Shown here piece after piece: positions 8,427-15,316 of a DNA stretch of 64,000 nucleotides. The stretch covers positions 1 through 64,000 of the forward strand of contig CBFGZI010000001.1 of the NCBI GenBank assembly GCA_965653225.1, in the 5' to 3' direction. The position numbers were made by a program, and so were the translations under genes. The notes beneath the pieces were generated by a model, which was given only the letters and a program-made list of their open reading frames with translations, did no database searches and was not told where the DNA came from. This DNA comes from JALZDI01 sp965653225 (GTDB lineage Bacteria > Actinomycetota > Actinomycetes > Propionibacteriales > Nocardioidaceae). Every line of letters begins with the position of its first letter. Positions within the stretch are counted from its first letter, which is position 1.

Positions 8427-9779
8427 TCAGGTGTCGCCGTGCAGGACGATGTCGATCAGCTCGGCCAGACCCGGTCCGACCGCGGGCTCGTGGACCTGCA
8501 CGGTCTCGCCGTCCACGTCGATCGCGAACACGAAACGGTCCGGCTGCGGCTCTCCGACGGCCGCCGACCCCAGCGGCACCTGCCCCAGCAGCTGCTCGAC
8601 CCGGTCGCCACCGGCGGCGGTCGCGGTGTCGATCCGGCGCTCGAGGGTCACGCCGGTCAGCCCGCCCGACCGCCGGACGCCCACCCGGTGTCCGCGCCCG
8701 CCCGTGGAGGGCGTCTGGGACTCTACGGTCGGGGCCGGTCCGGTCTCGGCCAGAGGCTGCACGCCGACCGCGGACCAGGCGTCGCGCACCGCGGCGGCGG
8801 TGGCGGACCGCTCGCCGAACAGCCGGGCGGCGGCGGCGACCGTGGCCGACGCCCACTGGGCGAAGTCGGTGTGGGGTCCCACCCGCGGGTCGGTCAGCGC
8901 GGCGTACCAGGCCGCTCCGGCGTGCTCCCAGGCCGGTCCGCCGACGGTGGTGGCCGCGAGGTAGAACGCGTGGTTGGGGATGCCGGAGTTGATGTGCACG
9001 CCGCCGTTGTCGTCGGTGGTCTCGACGTAGCCGGCCATGGTGGCCGGCTGCGGGTCCTTGCCGATGCGCGGGTCGTCGTACGCCGTGCCGGGGGCCTTCA
9101 TCGAGCGCAGCGCGACCGCGTCGACGTCGGGGGAGAAGATCTGCTCGCCGATCAGCCAGCTGGCCTCGTCGGCGGACTGGCCGAGCGCCCGCTGCACGGC
9201 CAGAGCCGCGAACACGTCGGACATGCTCTCGTTGAGCGCACCGGCCTGGCCGGAGTAGGCGAGGCCGGCGGTGTACTGCGTCACGGCGTGGGTGAACTCG
9301 TGTGCGATCACGTCGGGTGAGCCGGTGAACCGCTGGAACACCCGGCCGTCGCCGTCGCCGAACACCAGCTGCCGGCCGTCCCAGAACGCGTTGGCGTAGC
9401 CGCGCTCGTAGTGCACGGTGGCGTCGAGCCGGTGCCCCTCGTCGTCGAAGGAGTCACGGTCGTAGGCGTCGTGGAAGAGCGTCCACGCGACGCCGACCCC
9501 GTCGTAGGCCTCGTCGGCGGCGGCGTCACCGACCGGCGGCTCGCCCTCGGCGCGCAGCTGACGGCCCGGCAGCGAGTCTCCGTTGTCGGCGGTGTAGACG
9601 GTGCGGCGCGGGGTCTCGACCCGCTGCCCGGCCCGCGACGGCGCCGCCTGCTGCCGCTGCGCGCGCAGCCGCTGGTCGGTGCGCAGGCTGCTGCGCGCGA
9701 GATCGGCGAGCTCGGTGTCGTCGGTGCGGTCGGCGAGCGCCTCCAGGACGAAGGGCGGGACGAAGCGGCAGTGGTCCAT
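8427..9779 (-). CDS. M4 (thermolysin/protealysin-like) metalloprotease fused to an emfourin-like inhibitor domain
   Basis: 450 aa. It opens with the short protealysin-type propeptide (MDHCRFVPPFVLEAL). The catalytic domain carries HEFTH at 160-164 (zinc ligands H160/H164, general base E161) and the third ligand E184 in LNESMSDVF; GIPNHAFY follows in the C-lobe. No classical signal peptide is present. Residues about 360-450 are extra to an M4 protease and look like the emfourin inhibitor family (GGLTGVTLERRI ... PDRFVFAIDVDG ... LAELIDIVL). In many bacteria emfourin is a separate neighbouring gene; here it is fused in cis. Confidence 0.9.
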   Translation of the reverse strand: MDHCRFVPPFVLEALADRTDDTELADLARSSLRTDQRLRAQRQQAAPSRAGQRVETPRRTVYTADNGDSLPGRQLRAEGEPPVGDAAADEAYDGVGVAWTLFHDAYDRDSFDDEGHRLDATVHYERGYANAFWDGRQLVFGDGDGRVFQRFTGSPDVIAHEFTHAVTQYTAGLAYSGQAGALNESMSDVFAALAVQRALGQSADEASWLIGEQIFSPDVDAVALRSMKAPGTAYDDPRIGKDPQPATMAGYVETTDDNGGVHINSGIPNHAFYLAATTVGGPAWEHAGAAWYAALTDPRVGPHTDFAQWASATVAAAARLFGERSATAAAVRDAWSAVGVQPLAETGPAPTVESQTPSTGGRGHRVGVRRSGGLTGVTLERRIDTATAAGGDRVEQLLGQVPLGSAAVGEPQPDRFVFAIDVDGETVQVHEPAVGPGLAELIDIVLHGDT

Positions 9780-9823
9780 GGCGGTAGGTCTACCGCCCGG
9801 CGCCGACGTCGCGGTACCCCGCG

Positions 9824-11359
9824 TCAGTTCACCTTGCGGTCGCGGCCCTCCCAGTACGGCTCGCGCAGCTTGTACTTCTGCAGCTTGCCGGTGGCGGTGC
9901 GTGCCAGCTCGTCGCGGAACTCGACCGACGTCGGCGCCTTGTAGCGCGCCAGGTGCGACTTGCAGTGCGCGATCAGCTCAGCCTCGTCGGCGGACGCGTC
10001 GGGTGCGAGCACCACCAGCGCCTTGATCGTCTCGCCCCACTTCTCGTCGGGGATGCCGATGACGGCCACCTCGGCGACGGCGGGGTGGCTGAACAGCACG
10101 TCCTCGACCTCGATGGACGCGACGTTCTCGCCGCCGGTGATGATGACGTCCTTCTTGCGGTCGCTGATCGCGAGGTAGCCGTCCTCGCCGATGGTGCCGC
10201 CGTCGCCGGTGTGGAACCAGCCGTCGGCGAGGGTCTTCGCGGTCTCTTCCGGCTGCTGCCAGTACGCCTCCAGCACGACGTTGGAGCGCGCGAGGACCTC
10301 GCCGGACTCGGACGTGGCCAGGGTCACCCCGAGAGCCGGTGCGCCCGCACGTACGAGCAGCTCCGCGCGCTTCTGGGCGTCGAGGTCGTCCCACTCCTGC
10401 CGGGACCGGTTGATGGTCAGCAGCGGCGAGGTCTCCGTGAGCCCGTAGATCTGGATGAACTCCCAGCCCAGCTCGGTCTCGACCCGCGCGATCGTCTGGG
10501 TGGGCGGGGGAGCGCCGGCGACGATGATGCGCACCCGGTCGCGGCCGGGGATCTCGCCGTCCCAGTCGGCGGCCGCGGCCAGGACGGCGTTGACCACCGC
10601 GGGGGCGGCGCACATCACGGTCACGCCGTGCTCGTCGACCCGCCGCAGGATCTCCGCGCCGTCGATCTGGCGCAGCACGATCTGCTTGGCGCCCTGGCCG
10701 GTCACCGCGAACGGCATCCCCCACCCGTTGGCGTGGAACATCGGCAGCGTGTGGAGGTAGACGTCGCGGTCGGAGACCCCTGCGTGCATCGCGAACGTCA
10801 CCGCGTTGACCCAGATGTTGCGGTGCGTGATCTGCACGCCCTTTGGGCGCGCGGTCGTGCCGCTGGTGTAGTTGATGGTGGCCGTGGCGTTCTCGTCCGG
10901 CTCCCAGGCACGCGGCTCGACGCCGAACCGGAACAGTGTCTCGTCGGTGTCCTCGCCGAGCACGAAGCGGTGCTTGGCGGTCACGTCGGCCAGGTGGTCG
11001 TCGAGCTCGGGGTCGACCAGCAGCACCGAGGCGCCGGAGTGCTCGACGATGTAGGCGACCTCGTCGGCGGACAGCCGGAAGTTGACCGGCACCAGCACGC
11101 GGCCGTAGCCGCACACGCCGAAGAACGACACGAGCAGCCGCGCGCTGTTGTGCGACACGATCGCGACGCGTTCGCCCTGCTCGACACCGAGCTCGTCGAG
11201 GGCCGCGGCCTGGGCGCGGGCGAGCTCCTGCATCCGTGCGTACGTGAGGTCGCGCAGCGGCTCGGCCGGCTGCTTGGGCTCGTCGACCACCCCGACGCGC
11301 TCGCCGTACACGGTGGCCGCGCGGTCCAGGAAGTCGCGCGCGGAGAACGGGACGAACAT
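9824..11359 (-). CDS. AMP-dependent acyl-CoA synthetase/ligase
   Basis: 511 aa. The adenylate-forming signature YTSGTTARPKG is present in the N-domain. The hinge and C-domain carry GWFHTGDGG and ISDRKKDVIITGGENVAS, and the C-terminal lysine region reads RTATGKLQKYKLR. It activates a carboxylic acid with ATP and CoA; long- or medium-chain fatty acids are the usual substrates of this subgroup, but specificity cannot be read from sequence. The ATG at 11359 has GGAGG 5 nt upstream. An open extension to 11551 is not supported, since it would be translated through the repeat element in the intergenic region. Confidence 0.92.
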   Translation of the reverse strand: MFVPFSARDFLDRAATVYGERVGVVDEPKQPAEPLRDLTYARMQELARAQAAALDELGVEQGERVAIVSHNSARLLVSFFGVCGYGRVLVPVNFRLSADEVAYIVEHSGASVLLVDPELDDHLADVTAKHRFVLGEDTDETLFRFGVEPRAWEPDENATATINYTSGTTARPKGVQITHRNIWVNAVTFAMHAGVSDRDVYLHTLPMFHANGWGMPFAVTGQGAKQIVLRQIDGAEILRRVDEHGVTVMCAAPAVVNAVLAAAADWDGEIPGRDRVRIIVAGAPPPTQTIARVETELGWEFIQIYGLTETSPLLTINRSRQEWDDLDAQKRAELLVRAGAPALGVTLATSESGEVLARSNVVLEAYWQQPEETAKTLADGWFHTGDGGTIGEDGYLAISDRKKDVIITGGENVASIEVEDVLFSHPAVAEVAVIGIPDEKWGETIKALVVLAPDASADEAELIAHCKSHLARYKAPTSVEFRDELARTATGKLQKYKLREPYWEGRDRKVN

Positions 11360-11486
11360 CTGACCTCCAAGTCGTTGCCAGGGTCGGCGTGTTGCCCGGC
11401 CCTCTCGCGATACTGCCGCAAACCACGCGTCGTGCGCACGGGTGGCTTCGGTTGCTTTGCCCCTGGCCGTCCGCTCGTGCCCGTAA

Positions 11487-11564
11487 CACCCGGGTACATG
11501 GCGGCCGGTCGCTTCCCACGGGTCATGAGCCTCGGGGAGCGACCGGTACACCCGGTTACATGGC
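11487..11564. repeat. Intergenic repeat element: two direct 16-mers flanking a hairpin
   Basis: CACCCGGGTACATGGC (11487-11502) and CACCCGGTTACATGGC (11549-11564) are near-identical direct repeats. Between them, arms at 11505-11517 and 11534-11546 pair over 13 bp with one mismatch around a 16-nt loop beginning ACGGGT. The same building blocks recur at 14526-14721. The element lies between the acyl-CoA synthetase start and the GNAT stop, both on the minus strand, so it would be in the leader of the synthetase or the terminator of the GNAT gene. The rest of 11360-11590 contains no gene. Confidence 0.75.
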
Positions 11565-11590
11565 TGGTGGCGCCGGGGTGGCGCGCATGC

Positions 11591-12586
11591 TCAGACGTGG
11601 CGCTGCAGCTCCACCTCGCGGCCGACGACGGTGCAGCCGATCAGGTCGTTGACCGCGATCATGTGGCTGTTGCTCTCCTGGTTCCAGGTGTCGACCTGAG
11701 CCAGCTGCGGCTCGACCTCGCGCAGCCACTCCAGCATCTCCAGCTTGAGCCGCAGCCCCAGCCGGTGTCCGCGGTGCTCGCGTCGCACGGTGGTGTCGTG
11801 CTGCTCACCGTGGTAGGGCCGGTGGCCGTCGACGGCCACGACCGTGTGCGCCGCGGGACCGCCGTCGCGGTCCAGCGCGATGACGCGGTACACGCGCTGG
11901 CCGAGCGCGAGCTGCGCGGCGTCGTAGGCGCGCAGCCGGTCGACCGAGAAGACGTCGTCCTCGAGCTCGAGGTCGTCCAGCGGCGCGTCGTTGATCTGCT
12001 CCACCATCGGCAGCATCGCGGGGACCATCTCCTCGGGCAGCGGGCCGGCGATCCTGACGGTCTCGTAGTCGACCGAGGCCTTGCGCGCCGACGCGAGCAG
12101 GTCGTCGTCCCCGGGTCGGGGGAGCTGCTCGGGGTACAACCGGCGCTGCGCCGCGATCGAGGCCTGCTCGAAGCCGTGCCGGTTGAGGAACGGGACACCC
12201 GGCGTGCCGTGCCAGGTGCCCGCCATCAGCAGCGGACGTCCGACCTCTCCGGCGACCTCGGCGATCGTGTCCAGCAGCGCGGAGCCGACGCCACGACGCC
12301 GATGAGGCGGGTCGACCACCAGGGTGAACCAGATCAGCCCGCGGTTCTCTCGTTCGGGCATCTCCAGCTCGGCGTACCCGAGCAGCCCGCCGTCGTCGTC
12401 CCGGCTGACCAGCACCCGCTCCGTGCCCTCCCCGTCCCAGCCGTGCAGCATGCGCAGCCGCAGCGGCTCCCCGGTCTCGGGAGGCATGTGCGGGGCGTCT
12501 ACGGCGGCCGCGCGGTTGCGCAGGGCCGCCAGCTCCTCTGCCGTCGCGGCGTCCAGAGCCGCGGGACGGACCGTCGCGATCTGCAT
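11591..12586 (-). CDS. GNAT-family protein with two acetyltransferase domains
   Basis: 331 aa. Two GNAT folds are in tandem: the first has the acetyl-CoA loop RRRGVGSALL (about residues 97-106), the second HRGHRLGLRLKLEML near residue 275, followed by the family-typical TWNQESNSHMIAVND. This double-GNAT layout is common in streptomycete and related proteins; substrates are unknown. The start at 12586 (MQIATVRP) is chosen because the first beta-strand begins there; the open frame extends to 12622. It is transcribed away from leuA, so the 12587-12653 gap holds divergent promoters. Confidence 0.85.
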   Translation of the reverse strand: MQIATVRPAALDAATAEELAALRNRAAAVDAPHMPPETGEPLRLRMLHGWDGEGTERVLVSRDDDGGLLGYAELEMPERENRGLIWFTLVVDPPHRRRGVGSALLDTIAEVAGEVGRPLLMAGTWHGTPGVPFLNRHGFEQASIAAQRRLYPEQLPRPGDDDLLASARKASVDYETVRIAGPLPEEMVPAMLPMVEQINDAPLDDLELEDDVFSVDRLRAYDAAQLALGQRVYRVIALDRDGGPAAHTVVAVDGHRPYHGEQHDTTVRREHRGHRLGLRLKLEMLEWLREVEPQLAQVDTWNQESNSHMIAVNDLIGCTVVGREVELQRHV

Positions 12587-12653
12587 CTCACCAGTCGACC
12601 ACCTGCCGCGTACGGGTGCCACGGAATTTCGGTGCTGGTACCGTGATCACCTC

Positions 12654-12710
12654 ATGCGGTACGCGACCGCCTTCGGGCTGCTCCTTCGCTGCCGCGGCGA
12701 GGCTCGCTAA
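12654..12710 (+). CDS. leuA leader peptide (18 aa) with three consecutive leucine codons
   Basis: ATG at 12654 to TAA at 12710 encodes MRYATAFGLLLRCRGEAR. The Leu run uses CTG, CTC and CTT; CTT is scarce in this GC-rich genome. The peptide sits 75 bp before leuA and is followed by a strong hairpin, the arrangement of a leucine attenuator. A possible -10 (TACCGT, 12639-12644) lies 10 nt before the ATG, so the transcript may be leaderless. Small Leu-rich leader peptides upstream of leuA are known in several actinobacteria. Confidence 0.7.
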   Translation: MRYATAFGLLLRCRGEAR

Positions 12711-12730
12711 GGCCGGTCCCCTCGCCGCGG
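12692..12730 (+). promoter_or_regulatory. leuA attenuator hairpin
   Basis: Arms CCGCGGCGAGG (12692-12702) and CCTCGCCGCGG (12720-12730) pair perfectly over 11 bp with a 17-nt loop. The left arm overlaps the last codons of the leader peptide, so a ribosome stalled at the Leu codons (12678-12686) or finishing at the TAA would affect folding. No U-run follows, so control could act on termination with another factor or on leuA translation. Confidence 0.65.
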
Positions 12731-12785
12731 AGTCTCGTCGACGCCGGCGACGCACATTCTCAGCACACAGCGAGGGACCGAGACC

Positions 12786-14489
12786 ATGGCCATCAAGCCA
12801 CAGCAGCCCAGCGGAATGAACTTCCAGCGCTACCGCACCTTCCCGCCCGTCGACCTTCCCGACCGCACCTGGCCCAGCCGGCAGACCACCAGGGCTCCGC
12901 GCTGGCTGTCGACCGACCTGCGCGACGGCAACCAGGCCCTGATCGACCCCATGACACCGGCTCGCAAGCGCCGGATGTTCGAGCTGCTCGTGAACATGGG
13001 CTACAAGGAGATCGAGGTCGGGTTCCCCTCCGCCAGCCAGACCGACTTCGACTTCGTCCGGCAGCTCATCGACGACGAGGTCATCCCCGAGGACGTGACG
13101 ATCTCGGTCCTCACCCAGGCGCGTGAGGACCTGATCGAGCGCACGGTGCAGTCGCTGGTGGGTGCCCGGCTGGCCAACGTCCACCTGTACAACGCGACCG
13201 CGCCGCTGTTCCGGCGCGTGGTGTTCGGCGTCGACAAGGACGAGTGCCGCGCCATCGCCGTACGCGGCACCGAGCTGGTGATGAAGTACGCCGAGGAGCT
13301 GCTCGCCGACACCGACTTCGGCTACCAGTACTCCCCGGAGATCTTCACCGGCACCGAGCTGTCGTTCGCGGTAGACGTATGCGAGGCCGTGTCCGACGTC
13401 TGGCAGCCCGGGCCCGGCCGCGAGATCATCCTCAACCTGCCGGCGACCGTGGAGATGTCCACGCCGAACGTGTACGCCGACCAGATCGAGTGGTTCTCGC
13501 GGCAGCTGACCCGCCGCGAGCACTCGGCGGTCTCGCTGCACCCGCACAACGACCGCGGCACCGCGGTCGCGGCGACCGAGCTGGCCATGATGGCCGGCGC
13601 CGACCGGGTCGAGGGCTGTCTGTTCGGGCACGGCGAGCGCACCGGCAACGTCTGCCTGGTCACGCTCGGCATGAACCTGTTCAGCCAGGGCATCGACCCG
13701 ATGATCGACTTCTCCGACATCGACGAGATCCGCCGCACCGTTGAGTGGTGCACGCAGCTGCCGGTGCACCCGCGGCACCCGTACGCCGGCGACCTCGTCT
13801 ACACCGCGTTCTCGGGCTCGCACCAGGACGCGATCAAGAAGGGCCTCGAGGCGCTCCAGCGCGACGCCGACGACGCGGGCGTGCCGGTCGGGGAGTACCC
13901 CTGGGAGGCGCCGTACCTGCCGATCGACCCCAAGGACGTCGGCCGCAGCTACGAGGCCGTCATCCGGGTCAACAGCCAGTCGGGCAAGGGCGGCGTCGCG
14001 TACGTGATCAAGGCCGAGCACATGCTCGACCTGCCGCGCCGGCTGCAGATCGAGTTCAGCCGCGTGGTGCAGGAGCACACCGACACCGCGGGCGGCGAGC
14101 TCGCCTCGGACGAGATCTGGGAGATGTTCGAGCGCGAGTACCTCAACCGCCGCGAGCCGCTCGCCCTCAACTCCGTGCACACCTCGTCCGCGTCCGGTGC
14201 ACGCGACGCGCTCACGGTCAACGTCTACGTCGACGGCGAGCAGCGGTCGCTGGAGGGCGAGGGCAACGGCCCGATCGCCGCGTTCGTCGACGCGATCAAG
14301 TGGGTCGGCTACGACGTGCGCGTGCTCGACTACCACGAGCACGCGCTGTCCTCCGGCGGCGACGCGATCGCCGCCGCGTACGTCGAGTGCGAGGTCGGCG
14401 ACCAGGTGCTGTGGGGCGTCGGTCTCGACGCCAACATCGTGACCGCGTCGCTGCAGGCGGTGATCTCGGCGGTCAACCTGGCCGGCTAG
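12786..14489 (+). CDS. leuA: 2-isopropylmalate synthase
   Basis: 567 aa, the long LeuA form of actinobacteria. The N-terminal TIM barrel carries STDLRDGNQA (about 42-51), the metal-binding HPHNDRG (about 252-258) and GHGERTGNV. The C-terminal regulatory domain (about 430-560) responds to leucine in this family. It condenses acetyl-CoA with 2-oxoisovalerate, the first committed step of leucine synthesis. The ATG at 12786 opens with the usual actinobacterial extension (MAIKPQQPSGMNFQRY). Leader peptide and hairpin upstream suggest attenuation by leucine supply in addition to feedback inhibition. Confidence 0.97.
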   Translation: MAIKPQQPSGMNFQRYRTFPPVDLPDRTWPSRQTTRAPRWLSTDLRDGNQALIDPMTPARKRRMFELLVNMGYKEIEVGFPSASQTDFDFVRQLIDDEVIPEDVTISVLTQAREDLIERTVQSLVGARLANVHLYNATAPLFRRVVFGVDKDECRAIAVRGTELVMKYAEELLADTDFGYQYSPEIFTGTELSFAVDVCEAVSDVWQPGPGREIILNLPATVEMSTPNVYADQIEWFSRQLTRREHSAVSLHPHNDRGTAVAATELAMMAGADRVEGCLFGHGERTGNVCLVTLGMNLFSQGIDPMIDFSDIDEIRRTVEWCTQLPVHPRHPYAGDLVYTAFSGSHQDAIKKGLEALQRDADDAGVPVGEYPWEAPYLPIDPKDVGRSYEAVIRVNSQSGKGGVAYVIKAEHMLDLPRRLQIEFSRVVQEHTDTAGGELASDEIWEMFEREYLNRREPLALNSVHTSSASGARDALTVNVYVDGEQRSLEGEGNGPIAAFVDAIKWVGYDVRVLDYHEHALSSGGDAIAAAYVECEVGDQVLWGVGLDANIVTASLQAVISAVNLAG

Positions 14490-14525
14490 GGCCCGGCGGA
14501 CGACCAACCGATGCGGCAGACCCGC

Positions 14526-14721
14526 CCACAAGCCATGTAACCGGGTCATGTGGGCGCTTTCCACGGGTTGCGATCCGAGGGAAGCGCCCATACGCCTCGG
14601 TAGGACGTCTGGGTTCGCGGCCTCGACCGGTCAGGCGACCGCCATCCCACGGCGAATGGTTGCTTCCCTCGGTTCATACGCCGAGGAAGGGAACCACTAC
14701 ACCCGGTTACGTGGCTTGTGG
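14526..14721. repeat. 196-bp intergenic element with 21-bp terminal inverted repeats
   Basis: The ends at 14526-14546 and 14701-14721 are inverted copies of CCACAAGCCAYGTAACCGGGT with one mismatch. Inside are two hairpins: arms 14551-14562/14579-14590 (12 bp, one mismatch, 16-nt loop starting ACGGGT) and 14658-14672/14681-14695. The terminal repeat core ACCCGGTTACRTGGC and the CTTYCCACGGGT motif also occur in the element at 11487-11564. No coding frame is supported. It lies downstream of leuA in a convergent gap and could be a MITE-like or REP-like dispersed element. Confidence 0.75.
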
Positions 14722-14748
14722 CACCCGGCGCCAGTCGCGCACACACAC

Positions 14749-14799
14749 GTCGCGGGGGTCCCCTGCCACGAACCTATTGGCGTAGGGGACCCCCGCGAC
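14749..14799. terminator. Strong bidirectional hairpin terminator candidate
   Basis: GTCGCGGGGGTCCCCT (14749-14764) and AGGGGACCCCCGCGAC (14784-14799) are a perfect 16-bp inverted repeat with a 19-nt loop. A smaller hairpin GGGCCGTTCGGCCC follows (14807-14820). It sits between convergent genes, downstream of leuA and the HesB-like gene at 14840, and can serve both strands. Confidence 0.7.
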
Positions 14800-14839
14800 G
14801 AAACCTGGGCCGTTCGGCCCGTGTGTGGGCCGTGCGGTA

Positions 14840-15142
14840 TCAGCCCGCGGCGTCTTCGGGCTGGATGCCCAGCGTGAACTGCACGCCGCCGGACTCGTCG
14901 ACCTGCGCGTCGAGGACCTTGTCGTCGAGGGTCTCCGCGGCGGTCTCCTCGAGGAACACCCGGGCACCCTGCTCCTCGACCACCTGGTCACCGGGCTCGG
15001 GGGAGTTGGCCGTGGTCAGCGCGAGCTCGGCCTGCTGGCCGTCACCCTGCTGCACGATGCGGAGCCCGGAGCCCTCAGGCTGCTCCTGGCTCTCGTTGAT
15101 GTTCTTGATGACTGCGCTTGCGTTCTCGGTCAGGGTGAGCAC
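14840..15142 (-). CDS. HesB/IscA-like fold protein without cysteines
   Basis: 100 aa. The layout follows the A-type Fe-S carrier domain (MLTLTENASAVIKNI ... GLRIVQQ ... VFLEETAAETLDDKVLDA), but the three conserved cysteines are all absent, so it cannot ligate a cluster in the classical way. Short cysteine-free relatives are common in actinobacteria and are often annotated as Fe-S cluster biosynthesis proteins; the role is unknown. A GTG start at 15142 follows GGAGGA by 6-8 nt. It is convergent with leuA and divergent from the penicillin acylase gene. Confidence 0.75.
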   Translation of the reverse strand: MLTLTENASAVIKNINESQEQPEGSGLRIVQQGDGQQAELALTTANSPEPGDQVVEEQGARVFLEETAAETLDDKVLDAQVDESGGVQFTLGIQPEDAAG

Positions 15143-15316
15143 GACTGCTCCTCCCGGATAGAAGACAGGGTTCCCAAGCGTCCCTGCCCGCCAACCCCGG
15201 CGTCAAACGCCGCGGCACGGGGTTACTGGGGCGTAACCTCGCGTACCGCGCGTCGTTGGCCCCTGTGTTGACCACTGTGATCTCGGTCTCCACTGGTATT
15301 TCGAGAAGGAGCCTTC

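Noticed and set aside
11360..11551. N-terminal extension of the acyl-CoA synthetase
   Set aside because: The ATG at 11359 has a strong RBS, and the extension would translate the hairpin repeat element.
9953..12646. Nearly 900-codon plus-strand frame across the acyl-CoA synthetase and GNAT genes
   Set aside because: It spans two well-supported minus-strand genes and the intergenic repeat; no recognisable domain.
12081..12785. T-box or other riboswitch upstream of leuA
   Set aside because: No T-box core sequence or specifier stem is seen; a Leu-codon leader peptide with hairpin explains the region better.
11487..14799. CRISPR array
   Set aside because: The repeats are two loci of hairpin elements with no regular spacer periodicity and no cas genes.
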